A DNA stretch of 64,000 nucleotides from Muscardinus avellanarius (GCA_963383645.1 OY726560.1:27292300-27356299); one strand, 5' to 3'; positions 1-11,964 are shown, counted from the stretch's first letter. Notes: generated by a model from the sequence alone, not told the origin. Numbers and translations are program-made.

Positions 1-845
1 AATAAATAAATAAGTAAACAATTATTTACCAATGTTATCAAGAGGCAAACAGTTCATATAGATATGCAGCACAGACGGGATCATTCAATTATCTTGAACT
101 TACAGATGAGTGATGAAAAAACTTATAGAGTTGAACTTTATGCCTCTTTTGTTGTTAATATTTTCTCTGGTAGCTATAATCTCAGATGGTTCTTGTTGAA
201 TAAATGAATCAAATATCTAAGATAAGATGCCAAATACTTATGTCTAAGTATACCATTTTTTTCATAGATCCCCTTAAAGTAACTTTAGTATCCCAATATG
301 TTCAACTGTAAGAAGTATAGAAAGTAATTGTCAAAAGTGTCTAGCGGTTTGAAGAAAGCTATAGTAGTTTTAGTACTCACCATTTTCAATTGCTTGAAGC
401 ATAATAACAAAATAAATATAAAACATTTTAATCAAGAATAAAAAGAGTAAAATTAACTATACAATAGCTCAACATGTCTGCTATACTGTAGTATTTTTTT
501 TATATGTTGGTTTGATTTGTCTTTATTAAAAGTCAAACTCCATGACTGTATGAGAAGTCATCTAATGGTTTCCACACTGAATTGTTTTAGGACAAATCCC
601 TTACATTCTGCGGAGGTGTTCAGTAGAAAGGCCTGATCATTAGCCACAGTAGCTCATTAAACAACATGAGTGAGTATTGAATAACATGAGCACTGAATAA
701 TTTCAATAATAACATGAGAATTGAGCAATTTTAACAAGGTCTAATATGGCCAAAGTATGGTACTTATCATGACTCTAAAGAAATATACAGTGTCAATATG
801 GTCATTCAAAAATATAGCCTTTAAAATACATCTACCAAGAATTTT
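1..845. other. AT-rich non-coding sequence
   Basis: No gene or young repeat is seen. The first 20 bases (aataaataaataagtaaac) look like the A-rich tail of an element that lies outside the window. Between about 661 and 735 the word aacatgag recurs three times in a degenerate local repeat. Confidence 0.6.
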
Positions 846-1065
846 TATTTTATTTAAAAAATTTTTATTTTATTTATTTTTTTGGTGGTACTGGGGTACC
901 TGGAAACCCTTCTATCTCCTGGCTACACTCCCAGACCTATTTTTTCTATATTTTTGTTTGGAAATCGGGTCTCAAGCCAGCGAGGCTGGCTTGGAACCTG
1001 CGCGATTGTCCTGTCTCCACCTCCCAACCGTGGGGATTACAAACATGGGCCACCACGCCCGGCGA
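846..1065 (-). mobile_element. B1-dID dimeric SINE, short subfamily (II)
   Basis: Read on the minus strand it starts gccgggcgtggtgg and ends in the ID-like half with ggaaacc...taccccagtaccacc and an A-rich tail. It is flanked by a 16-bp target duplication, 830-845 and 1066-1081, with one mismatch (atctac[c/t]aagaatttt). It belongs to the short subfamily, which lacks the cagctacttagtgag block. The open frames across it are antisense SINE translation, not genes. Confidence 0.9.
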
Positions 1066-1081
1066 ATCTACTAAGAATTTT

Positions 1082-1622
1082 AATAAATATGAATATATAT
1101 CAAATTCAAAATTAAAAGCACTATCTTTTTTACTAATATTATATTGAAAATATCCACAAATTGGTAGAATGGGAAAGAGTACATAAACCTTCATAGAAGT
1201 TTTACAATGCTTACAAGTGGTATCAAAAGCTTTTTAATACACAAAACATTTTTCTTTGGAAATACAAATATGTTTAACATTACTTGGAAGTTCCACACTT
1301 TTGGAATTGTAAAAATAAGTATAACATAAACTTTGAAAGCTATAAATTTGTTCTTATTAATGACATGGTAGAAATGTGCCCTACTTTTCATTTTATCTGA
1401 CACTGTCCTCGTATGCAGTTTGTACAGAGCACAGATGGGAACACTACAGATCAGGGGCATGAATTAATTCCATGATGGGACTTCAATATTTTTTAAAAAG
1501 CCATATTTTTGTTCTAATTTCAACCCTAAGGGAAACCAATAAACATTGAATATTAACTATTCAAATCTATGTTGAAATTCCATGCTTTAAATAGTCTTGT
1601 TTTATGCCCATGTAGAAGAATA
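1082..1622. other. AT-rich non-coding sequence
   Basis: Nothing recognisable; no codon-biased frame and no repeat that I can name. Confidence 0.5.
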
Positions 1623-1842
1623 ATTACATACAACAGCTTGGTTATGATGGCCCCATTAGACAAAGATCATCATAATGTTTAAATGATGGCAACAAAGCTT
1701 AAATAAGGGTGTTTAAGAAGTAGAGTCAAGACATTACATATAACAGCTTGTTTGTGATGGCCCCATTAGACAAAGATCATCATAGTGTTTAAATGACTGT
1801 AATAAAATTTAAATAAGAATGTTTAGAAAGTGGAGTCAAGAC
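1623..1842. repeat. Two-copy tandem duplication, 110-bp unit
   Basis: Copy 1 is 1623-1732 and copy 2 is 1733-1842. Both begin attacata and end gtcaagac, with no indel between them and about 15 substitutions (roughly 14%). Both keep gatggccccattagacaaag. It does not resemble the SINEs or L1s in the window. Confidence 0.9.
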
Positions 1843-1895
1843 TATATATACATGTATTACATATCTATACACACATATATACATATATATATATA
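1843..1895. repeat. TA/CA-rich simple sequence
   Basis: Imperfect (TA)n with CA interruptions directly after the 110-bp duplication. Low-complexity sequence only. Confidence 0.7.
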
Positions 1896-2073
1896 GTATC
1901 ATTTTATGGTTGTTAGCAATCCCTGATAACCTTAAGCAGACAGTTATTTGATTCTTGGAAATTAATGTATCCTCTTAGCAGACTAAGCATCTCTAGTAAG
2001 ATTTTAGGGACGGTGCAATGACACATTTGATGACATAAAAACTAAAAATGTCTAATAAAAATTAAAAATATTT

Positions 2074-2280
2074 GCCGGGCGTGGTGGCGCATGCTTGTAA
2101 TCGCAGCATTTGGGAAGCTGAGACAAGAGGATCTGGGTTTGAGAACATCCTCAGCTACGTAGGCCCTTTGCAACTCAGTGAGACCCTGTTTCAAAATAAA
2201 GACTAAAATAATAGAGCTGGGGATGTCACTTGAAGGTAGAATGTGCCTGGATTCCATCTCTAGTACCATCAAAAAAAAAA
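2074..2280 (+). mobile_element. B1-dID SINE, long subfamily (I)
   Basis: Left half starts gccgggcgtggtggcgcatg; linker gaccctgtttcaaaataaag; right half ctggggatgtcacttgaagg ending agtaccatc and a poly(A) of ten. First of five plus-strand SINEs in about 2.1 kb. The open frame over it on the minus strand is antisense SINE. Confidence 0.9.
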
Positions 2281-2497
2281 TAGAAATAGTCAAGATGATG
2301 GTAAAAAATATACTGTCAAAAATCTTTTTTATCACTTTTGTACCAACAGTAATTTATCTTTAACATGTTATATACTCATAAAAAGATGAGTATTATCATA
2401 CCTTCAAAATCCTTTTCTGTTTATATTTATAATGAATTTTAGAAAGATCTACTCATAATCAGAATAAAAGGGACTACAATTTAAAATAATGAATTGC

Positions 2498-3040
2498 ATA
2501 TCCATGTAGAAGCACAATTCACAATCCCCAACTGTAGAACCAGCCTAGGTTTCTGTCAGCAGATAAATGGGTTCCAAAACAGTGGAATTCCACAAATGAA
2601 ATTTTACTTAGCCATAAAGAAGAACAAAATTTTGCCATCTGCAAGAAAATGGATGGAATTAGAAAAGATCATGCCAAGTGAAATTAAACAGTCTCAGAAA
2701 GTAAAGGGTCATGTGTTTTCTCTCATATGTGGAAGTTAGAAAGAAACTCAAAAACAAGAGACTTCAGATAAATAAGAAAAGATAGCAGTAGAATAACAGA
2801 GGGGACTTGGGGAGAAGGATGATAGGGAGTAGAAATGAGAGAATTGACAGAGACAGTTCAAAAAATTCTATGTTCATTTGTGAAGCTATCGATACCAATT
2901 TCAATATTACGATCAAACAGGAGGAGGGAGTGGGGCAGGATCCAGAGGGAAATGCACCAGGTGTTATGTACAAATATGGCTATATCACACTAAACCTCAA
3001 TATAATATATGGTTACAATGTACCAATAAAAGTATATTAA
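2498..3040 (+). mobile_element. L1 LINE, 5'-truncated 3' end
   Basis: Begins in the ORF2 C-terminal region: the frame at 2494-2739 contains EFYLAIKKNKILPSARKWMELE, broken here to KKNKILPSARKWMELEKI, and ends FSLICGS, matching the usual end of L1 ORF2. A 3'UTR with a purine-rich stretch (aggaggagggagtggggcag) follows, then the terminus acaatgtaccaataaaag. The rest of ORF2 and ORF1 are missing, so it is a dead copy. Confidence 0.9.
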
Positions 3041-3231
3041 GATTATGATATATAATCAATATTTTTATAATTTAAAGCATACCAAATGATTTCTTAACTC
3101 ATATCATTTACACAAAATACTTTAACTTTATGTAACTGGAAAATGTTATAAAGATATTAAAAGATTGATGTGTTACAGATTCTAAAAATAATATACCTAA
3201 CAAGAGACTTGAATAAAAAATTCACATATAT

Positions 3232-3407
3232 AGCTAGGCGTGGTGAGCACACCTGTAAACCCAGTCCTTAAGAAGTTGAGGATCACATGTCTGAGGCAAG
3301 CCTCTTTAACTTAGCGAGATCATATTTCAAAATAAAAATAATTAAATAAAGGGCCTTGAGGTGTGGGTTGGAAGTGGAATTTTTCTCTGTTCAATTCCCC
3401 AGTATGG
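3232..3407 (+). mobile_element. B1-dID SINE, diverged
   Basis: agctaggcgtggtgagcaca start, gagatcatatttcaaaataa linker, and tcaattccccagtatgg right end. It is more diverged than its neighbour at 3439. Confidence 0.85.
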
Positions 3408-3438
3408 AAATTAATAAATAAGCTAAAGAAATTCACAT

Positions 3439-3653
3439 GTAGCTGGGCATGGTGGTGCACGCTTGTAATCCCAGCATGTGAGAGGCTGAGACAGGAGGAT
3501 CCAGGTTCGAGGACAGCCTCAGCTACTTAGTGAGACTCTGCAACTCGGTGAGACCCTGTTTCAAAATAAATAATTAAAAAATAGGGTTGGGGGTGTAGCT
3601 CAGAGGTAGAATGCCCCTGGGTTCCATCCCTAGTACCCCCCACACACACATAC
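3439..3653 (+). mobile_element. B1-dID SINE, long subfamily, with target duplication
   Basis: Full left half (agctgggcatggtggtgcac), linker, and right half ggggtgtagctcagaggtag ending agtacc and a (CA)n-containing tail. Perfect 13-bp target duplication aagaaattcacat at 3426-3438 and 3654-3666. Confidence 0.93.
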
Positions 3654-3780
3654 AAGAAATTCACATCTATAAAGATACTCTGTCATATTATTTCTAATTT
3701 TATCTATATGGTAATATTCCTGTGGATAAAATAGTTATATGATGTATTTCCTCTGGTGAGATAATGGCAGAAAATTATTC

Positions 3781-3963
3781 AGCTGGGTGTAGTTATATGT
3801 ACCTGTAATCCCTATACTTGGGAGGCTGAGACGAGAGGATACAGGTTAGGGACAGCCTTAGCAAGTAGTGAGAACTATCAACATAGCGAGACCATATTTA
3901 CATATAAGAAATAAAATTGGGTTGGAGTGTAGCTTGAAGGTAGAAAACCCCTGGGTTCAATCC
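3781..3963 (+). mobile_element. B1-dID SINE, first of a head-to-tail pair
   Basis: agctgggtgtagttatatgt start, rather diverged, ending tgggttcaatcc where the next SINE begins with no A-tail between them. Confidence 0.85.
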
Positions 3964-4170
3964 ATGGTGGTGCATGCTTATAATCCCTGTGTTCTAGAGG
4001 TGGAGACTGGAGGATCGCAGTGTCATGGACAGCCTCAACTACTTGGTGAGGCCCTTCGCAACTCAATGAGACCCTATTTAAAAAAAAAAGATTAAAAAAT
4101 AAGAACAGGGGTGTAGCTCGGAGGTAGAAAGCCCCTGGGTTCTATCTCCAGTACTGCAAAACAAACAAAC
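3964..4170 (+). mobile_element. B1-dID SINE, second of the pair
   Basis: Starts inside the B1 half at atggtggtgcatgcttataa, so the first few bases are missing. It continues through the linker and the right half (ggggtgtagctcggaggtag) to agtactgc and an (AAAC)n tail. The join to the preceding SINE is direct. Confidence 0.88.
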
Positions 4171-5752
4171 AAAAATTATGTCCTATAGGATATGTATTTT
4201 GTAGGCCTTTGTTATCTTCTTTAGTATTGTAAATTTTAAATGTCTAATAATTAATCAGATAATTCACTCACAATTTCTAAAACTTATTATTCAAGAAGAA
4301 AAGCTGGAATTTCATAGCCTTCAGATATGCAGCAATTATTTTAAGAGACAGACCACAAGATGGCAGTGTTCTTAGAGGACCTTTTGATTTCCTGAGGCAC
4401 TGTGCATATTCCTAGGAGGATGTCTTCTGTTTAAAATGAGTAAATGATCATTTAGTGCCTGTGTGTGCATTTGTGTTTGGAAAGCATTCAAACATAATAA
4501 GAAATATTTGGTTTGATTATGTAGGGAAAGAGCTACCAGAGATTAAAATAATAGAAACAGTAGAACAGAATAACTCAGCCTGAAAGCAGAAAAATCATGT
4601 TAAATTATTTATTATTTAATCTGAACAAGTCAAGAAACTAAAGAAGAAAAAAAAATAAAGAGATAAAGAGAATGGGCACAGAAGATAAGTCAACTTTTCT
4701 GGATGGTTTACTTTGACTTGTACAAAAGCACATAATCACCAAAAATTCACATTTCAAACATGTAATAACATTAAGTAAAAAGATAAGAATTTTCAGGAAC
4801 TTTAAGAAAGGTGTTGAATGTTAGTTCTTACTATTTTTACCACTATAATCATTCCCATACAAAAACAATATTTTCAAGCCAAACAAAATTTTTATTAGCA
4901 GCACAACAAAAAAGAGAGAAATATATGTAATAATATAATTTTGTAAAAGTGACTTAAATTAAAATTTTTAATTTTGGCTTATTTTAAAATATTATATTTT
5001 ATTCTAGTGATGAAGATTAATTTTAGTTTTTATTCTTTTGGTCAAACAAAGCCCACAAACAAGAAAATATACCCATATCTTTTCACTTTCTTCTCAAATA
5101 ATCATATCACAGTTAATTGGTATTATGCTTATTTTTATATTTATTAGTAAAATTTCCCTTACTTATATTTGGCAATTTTTTTAATAAATTTTTTATCAGT
5201 GCACTGTAATTCATTTCTTATTCTCCCATTTTTCCTCTATTTCATTCTACTTTGGTTAGTATATTATCTCATCACTTAATCAAATTTTGATGCTAAAATA
5301 ATTATAAACATTAAAATATGACTTAAATATTTTAAAAGCATTTTTTTCAGTTTACCTTCCCTTACATATATATCATATTGCTTCATTATGTCCAATATTA
5401 GATGTGGTTTAAGGAAATAAATCATAAAAATAATTTTGTCATATTCTAAACAATGAAAGTAGAGGTAAGATGTGGTTGTTACAAGAACAATAATATTTTC
5501 TGTAGCACACAATTTTTAAAGTGTTGCACATCATTTTATTTTATAGAATTTATAAAAGATTACTATATTCTCTCTCTATATATTTACACCAAAGAAAAGA
5601 AAGATAAAAAATGAACAAACTGCTTATATTTCTAATATATTCAATTAGTAATAATATCAAATGAGCAAATTTGATCCAAGCTATAGCAAATAAGCCTTTT
5701 TTTATATTTCATAATAGTATTTACAGAAACATTCAAAATACAATTTAAATTA
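4171..5752. other. AT-rich non-coding sequence
   Basis: No gene or young repeat recognised apart from the CTCF-like motif listed separately. Confidence 0.5.
4353..4368 (+). promoter_or_regulatory. Candidate CTCF binding site
   Basis: ccacaagatggcagtg fits the known CTCF core (CCA-S-Y-AG-R-K-GGC-R-S) at all positions but one. It lies in non-repetitive sequence, not inside a SINE. Binding is inferred from the motif only. Confidence 0.45.
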
Positions 5753-5768
5753 AAAATGTCTCCTTCAT

Positions 5769-5825
5769 CTGGAGTCCCTCTGTACTGAGAGGGGGGAAGG
5801 GAAATGTGAGCGAGAGGGCACAAAT
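5769..5825 (+). mobile_element. 57-bp micro-insertion with perfect 16-bp target duplication
   Basis: The insert is GC- and G-rich (gagaggggggaagggaaatg) and is bounded by identical 16-bp repeats aaaatgtctccttcat at 5753-5768 and 5826-5841. Its left end, ctggagtccctctg, matches the antisense L1 3'UTR seen at about 15385 and 24480. It is probably an extreme 5'-truncated, rearranged L1-mediated insertion. Confidence 0.6.
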
Positions 5826-5841
5826 AAAATGTCTCCTTCAT

Positions 5842-7055
5842 AAGAGATCTGAAATATTGTACATTCATAGTTTTTCAGTTTTATTCTTTCTTTCCTTTGG
5901 GGTTGAAGAACTAATATATAAAATAATTCCTGAACTGTTTTCTTAGGTAATTTTTTGGCTCATTTGACTTTATCAAATTATTATGTCCTCCATGACTTTA
6001 TTCAGTCCAGGCTATAATTAGCTCCCATACTGCTTCTTCTACATCTACAGGCAAGTTCAAACCAGCATAATACAGTTTAAATAAAAATTGATCTGGCTAG
6101 ATTTTCCTTTTTTTTTTTTTTTTTTTAGAAACTCAACTCAGTCAATTCTCACCAACTACACAGCTAATAACTTGCTAAATGTGCTTATCTCTATTTATAT
6201 CTTCATGGCTATTCTATATCAGATATACAATAATTCTTCTCAACTACAATAATTAAGCTAGTCTTCCTGCATCTGCGTGCCACTTCTTTAGACTTTTTAT
6301 TAAGCTTTTGCTAATGTTTTATGTGAAAATAACATATAAATCCAGCTGGTATTTGGGGCACCTATTATTTGTTGATCACACAACAGAAACTTTACATTCT
6401 CCCTGCCCTGGTGGAGATGAATCAAATCAAATTTAATCAAATCAGAGGAATATATGATATTCTTCAAATTTTCTTAGCCTGATTTTAGGAATATAGTCCC
6501 TTTTGAGCTCTAAAAGGTAGAAATCTGACTTGTAACCATTGATCTTTATATACACCAGGGGTCTCAAATCTCTTTTATAAAGAAAAGTTTTTTTTTTTTT
6601 ATTTTTTTTAATTGTACACAAAAGCCCTCTTTGAGGCTGAAGGAAATCTGGCTGGTTTCCAATTTGAAAATAAAGTATAAAAATTGTTCTTGGAGGTGTT
6701 TCAAAATAAAACTTGCCTCATTCTTAATGGAACAGAAATTTATATGATGATCAGTACTTAATGTTTTTCCATGCGGTAAATGTCTGTAATTCATGAGTTT
6801 TCCCATAGTAAACACGGCAGCCACAACCACCGCTGATGAGTATTTTGGGGCAAACAGAGAAAGGGTTAATTCATTTTCTTTCACACAGCACATGTACACT
6901 TACTCTTATTAAAATAATAAAAAGTACTTTTTAGCTTTTAGTTTATGTCTTATGATTATAGAATATTCTTTGAAGAGAAAATCCATTAGTGATTAAAGTA
7001 GATATAATTAAAACACAAGGATTATAATCTCATCAGTGATAAATCCACTGTAATG
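5842..7055. other. Non-coding sequence, no young repeats
   Basis: Poly(T) at about 6107-6126. The part from about 6640 to 6900 is a little less AT-rich (catgcggtaaatgtctgtaa, cacggcagccacaaccaccg). A 111-codon minus-strand frame covers it but has no domain and starts in an oligo(T) stretch. I see no gene. Confidence 0.5.
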
Positions 7056-7330
7056 GATTTTTTTGGGTGGTAACCTAGGCAGCTGGGCTGTGGCTGGAGA
7101 AGGTGGATCCCTGATAATGTGGCTTTAGGAACTGAGCTTCTATCTTTAAATCCTTTTGCTTACTGGTTTATTTATTTCCAGTCTACCTGATGTGAGAGGA
7201 GAGTCTCACTCTCTCCCTATCCCTGTTTACCTTTGCCATGCCCTGATATACAGACCCCAGCCTCACATGGACTGATCCACCAAATCTCTAAATCTGAGGA
7301 TAAATATTCCTTTCCACAAGTAGCATGGTC
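7056..7330 (+). mobile_element. MaLR-like LTR fragment
   Basis: Contains ggtaacctaggcagctgggc, gtggctggagaaggt, tgtgagaggagagtctcac, gccatgccctgat and a gaggataaatattcc end. The same order of blocks is seen at 28770. This fits the 3' half of a mammalian MaLR-type LTR (…atgagcaaataaat…). The family name is not certain. Confidence 0.5.
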
Positions 7331-7385
7331 AGCGCTTTGCATTTTAGAAGTGAGAATGTGGACCTAGACTATTGGTAAATGACTT

Positions 7386-7572
7386 TGGTGGTACTGGGGT
7401 TCCTGGAAGTCCTTCTACCTCCAGGCTACACTCCCAGATCTATTTTTTTTATATGTATTTTTCTTTGGAAATGGGGTTTCTTAAACCAGCAAGGCTGGCT
7501 TAAAACCTGTGCAATCCTCCTGCCTCTGCCTCCCAAGCAGGGGAATTACAAGTGTGCACCACCACACCCGGC
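7386..7572 (-). mobile_element. B1-dID SINE, short subfamily (II)
   Basis: Antisense order: ggtggtactggggttcctgg … tacctccaggctacactccc … aaaccagcaaggctggctta … acaagtgtgcaccaccacac. Target duplication ttggtaa[a/g]tga at 7372 and 7573. An open frame crosses it but is only SINE. Confidence 0.92.
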
Positions 7573-7584
7573 TTGGTAAGTGAT

Positions 7585-8761
7585 TTTGAAGAAGGTAATA
7601 TCAACATTTCTATTTGTTGAGTTACAAAGCACATCAGTTTTGAAATTTACTTCTATTGGGCTTAAGTAAAAGTTAAACCTTTTTTTATACTCTTAATACT
7701 CTTTTGTCTCTAGTTCACAGCCTAGGCATAAATTTGGGGCATATATGCTTGTATCAGAAGTAGGTAATTGGGATAAAAATAACATATGTGAATATATAAA
7801 ATTATTCTATTCTATCCTATTACATTCTATATAAAATAAAAGTCTGTTAGTGATAGAAAAATAGAAAAGAAATAATTTATCCAAATGAACTTTCAAATTG
7901 TTCACATTTCTGAAAGTTGTTACCAGCAAAGGCAAGTAACGTGTGACATATTCTACTTCTGACATTCTTCCTTCAGTTTTGGTAACATGGGGACACATAG
8001 GGAGGCCCTTTTAACTATGACAGCCTGTGAAGTACCCTGATGCCAATTGTCATCATGGATCTTGAGCTCTCTTGAGAACCAGCAGCCCAGTCATTTCTTA
8101 TTAAGTAAGTTTTTGATTATCTGAAGTAAGATCTCTTCCATTTATCAGAGATGATAAGGGCTCTTTCATAACAACAAAAAAAAAGAAGACTCACTATCTC
8201 ACTATTTCTTTTTTTAGCAAAATATTACATAACCTCTTATTAAAATTGTTCTTGTTTTGACATGAACTAGTTTAAGAATAGAAATCACGAAAATGAAACT
8301 TGAATGTCAAAAAATAGGAGTTATAGACCTTCAATAATCTCAATGATATTAATAGATAAATATAGAAGTGTTAATTGTATAAATGGAGATTTAATAAATG
8401 GGGACGCTAATAGAACTTGTTTACTGTATGGGAATAAGTTGAGTGATTTATTGAAATTTTTAAAGAACAATACAATCTAAGTAAAGTCAAACACATTTTT
8501 ATTATGAATTTTTCATCTCAATATGTTTCTTACCTCGATTTTATGTGTAATATTTAACTATAAAAGTGATAACATGCATGCTAATGTTGGTAACATTATT
8601 TAGTCAGTTTTGAGTGTATTAATGTTTGATTAATGTTAATTCATTCATATAGATATTGAGATTGCTAATACCAGATTATAGTCAAATACTAACTACAGAA
8701 AAAATAACACTGCTAAAAATAATCTACTTCTAATTTTACTTATTTTGTGGATTGTTGTTCT
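7585..8761. other. Non-coding sequence, nothing recognised
   Basis: AT-rich; short A runs near 8176. No gene, no named repeat. Confidence 0.5.
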
Positions 8762-8827
8762 GTGGATTGATTACAAGGTTTAATGCATGCTAGGCGATAG
8801 CTTTTTTACTGAGCTACATTCCTAGCC
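8762..8827 (-). mobile_element. ID SINE fragment
   Basis: Antisense ID monomer: aatgcatgctaggcgatagc … actgagctacattcctagcc, the tRNA-derived part with its A-box region. Diverged and lacking a clear tail. Confidence 0.75.
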
Positions 8828-9883
8828 TTACTAAAAAAATAATCTACACATTAAATGTTTCATTAAGATTGAATTTGATTTTTTAAATGTTTGATTTTTT
8901 TGCTTAAATTTTAAATACTGTATAACCCCAAAATTTTAAAAAGAGAAATTTGGTAAAATTCTTACTTGTTTTCATGAAGTGTGCATGTGTTATAAAGTAC
9001 AGCAGGTTCATAGCACTTTATGTTTGTGTTGATTTCCAAATTTTAAAAATTTCACACTACTTTTATGACTAGCTTTTAATTAATTAATTTTCAACTAAAT
9101 ATTTATTTTTCATCATTCTTCATTTTCCTAAAGCTTCTGAAAATCCTAAATGATTAAGCAAATACACAAACTTTGAGTGTTCAACAAAAAAAAATATTTG
9201 GAGCAAAAAATTATTTGGAGCAAATGAGATAAAAAAATGATGAATGGATATATATAACTTTAAATGCATTTAAAAATTATATAAGAAATTCAAATCCTCC
9301 TTACTTTTATTTGTTAGTTGTTTAATTTCAAACAATGCTGTTGACAGGATAGAATATAAATTTTATTTAAAGAGAGATATTTGAAAAATAATAATTGTAT
9401 GCTTGAAGAAACTATCAGTAGCTGACATTTTCTATCAATAACCACCCATCCATCATTCACTGAATCATTAAATAGTTATTTAATTTATAGGATATGTGTT
9501 AATTTATGTATATAGTTGAAGGAATACGGATAAAAGCAATGAAAAAGAGAATGCAAGCCCTCTCCTCACAGAGCTTATATGTTGTTTAGGAATATAAACA
9601 TAAAGCAAATAATTACAAGGAGAAGATGCTACAAATTGAAATCTATAACATGCTATGGAATCTTACAACATGAGCCTTTATCATCATTTTATATATATGA
9701 CACTGGTAGCCTTCGATTACAGTTTCTCTAAAACTTACACACAAAACAGGATGAGTTTGACAATACATAACTTACTTACAGAAAAAAAATGTATAAAAAA
9801 AGAATCAGTTGCAAATACAACTAGTATGGGAGGGGTAGGGATGAAAAAGTCTCAGATCAAGACTAGGGATTATAAACAAAAAT
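8828..9883. other. AT-rich non-coding sequence
   Basis: About 9425-9660 carries scattered similarity to an old mammalian repeat (ctcctcacagagcttatatg followed by aaataattacaag), too decayed to name. The 76-codon frame at 9655 has no support as a gene. Confidence 0.4.
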
Positions 9884-9975
9884 AGGGCTGGGAACCTAAC
9901 TCAGTGATAAAGAGATAGCTAGCATAAGGTTTGGGGTTCAGTTCCTAGAACCAAATAAATAAAAAAACAAACATA
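9884..9975 (+). mobile_element. ID SINE monomer
   Basis: agggctgggaacctaactca … tagctagcataaggtttggg … ttcagttcctagaacc, then an AAAT-rich tail. This is a single ID unit with no B1 half. Confidence 0.8.
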
Positions 9976-11964
9976 ACTTAAAATGAATACATAATGATGA
10001 ATTTAAAAGAATTTGAAAAGTGAAAATTAAAGAATGTTCTTTTTAAAGTTATTGTAATCTCAGAAATTAGACTGCTATGGCTTAAAAAGTGTAAAAACAT
10101 AGACTGTTTAAGAAAATAATGGAATGAAGAAAATAGTTGCTTGGAGTAGGATAGTAATACAAAAAAGAGGAAAGTTTTCTGAGCTAGTATAGGTGCCATT
10201 TGGTTCATAGATTAGAGAAGGTACCAATTACTCATGACTTTGACATTTCTTATTTGAGTAGTTGAGTACATGGCAGAGATATTGAGTCAAGATCCAGTAA
10301 CAAATATCTAATATTAAGGATAATATTTTACTTTCAGATATTTTTCTTATGCCTGTAGACATCAGAAAAGAATTTCAATTATCACTGTATTAAAATCTAT
10401 GATTATATTAACTATTTACTTCTAGAAACAGATTAAATAATTGTACTACTTTGGTGGTTATTACATATAAAATTTACAACAATTTTATAAGATTTGTATG
10501 CTTATTTACAATCACTTTTTGTAGAGAATTAAAATTATATTATTATATTTGGCATAAGCATATTCTATTTCATTAAAAGGTTTAAATATGCCACCAAAAT
10601 ATAAACAAAAATATTTAAATTTATAAAAACGGCAGATTAATAAGAGAAACTAAAATAAAAATAACATGTTAGGTAGCTTTTTAAAATAAATCATTATTTT
10701 AGTATTACATCATCATGATTTTATCAAAAAATGCTGCATTTGAAAGCCTGTAATCACACATAAATTTTCTTTTTTTAAAATGCAATTAATCTCAGAATAA
10801 TTTAGTTCAAAATAACTACCCTCAATACTCAGTAAACATTCTATAAATCTGCATATTCACATATTTAGAAAAAGATAAAAAGGAAAAAATAGATATGTAT
10901 TTTTCATTGTCACATGATATATATTTCTTGCAAATTAGTTCATACAATTCATATATCTTCCTGAGATACGTTATAAAAATTTTACTTGGGACTGAAATAT
11001 TTCCACTGTGACTCCTGGGTAACCTTGGGCCACATAATGAATTCTCCTCCATCTTCTACCTTTTTAGCTAAAACTCAGTTGCTCATTTACTAAATTGCAA
11101 CTCCTCTCTCTTCTGAAAATTCTTTTTAAACAACAATTATGGAAAATGGTTGATTTTTGGCTGATCCCTCTGGCTAAACTTTACTATTCTTCCCCCAGTA
11201 TAGACCAATCATTCTGGGTTGTAGTCAGGTCATGATATTCAGAAAAAAAAATGCTTATGCCTACACATGCTCTGGTATCCTTTCATAGCTTTTCCTTTCA
11301 TAGCTTTTGGTGTTATCAAAGTGGAGACTAGATATATTAAATATAAGTATAATCATGGCTTCAGTTCAAGAGTGTATAAGATCCACACTCCTGTAAACAT
11401 CCTTCTTTCGGCCTTGTTTCTGACTATTTACTTTTTTTCTTTAGAAATTTCTGTATAAAGCTTTTGATTGAAGTCATTCTCACTATTGAGGACTCCCATG
11501 GATGAGATGAATGTTGTGTTGCTCTTTGGATCTTGTTAATCTGTCCCTGATTTGTTCTTCTCATTTTAGTATATGAAATTAAGAGTCAGTCAAAGAACTT
11601 TCCACTTATCTTTATAAATGTTATGGTGCTACAGGAGTAATCATGGATGGTCTTAGAGAATTTTACAAAAAGAATAAAAAAAATTAAAATGTCAGTAGTG
11701 GCTACACTGGCCAACTTTGGAAGGGAGTAAAATATTCACCTGTGATATACTTTAGAATTAAAGGTTCAAATAATCTATATTCTATAGACAACATAATTAT
11801 TTTGATATTCGAAAGTTTTTAAGAGGCAGGTAAGTATAGAATTGATTCCCTAAAGGATTACCTTTTAAAAAGTAAAAAATTATAAAGAATCTAAAATCAA
11901 AACTTTTACTGTTCTGACTCAACTGAAGACTTGATCCCACCATACCCTCCGTACCTCAAATTCA
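9976..11964. other. AT-rich non-coding sequence
   Basis: No gene or named repeat. A small tandem repeat of tttcatagctttt lies at about 11280-11308. Confidence 0.5.

Noticed and set aside
3232..4170. CRISPR-like array because of regularly spaced similar units
   Set aside because: The units are about 200-bp dimeric SINEs with A-tails in a mammalian genome; there are no short identical repeats with unique spacers.
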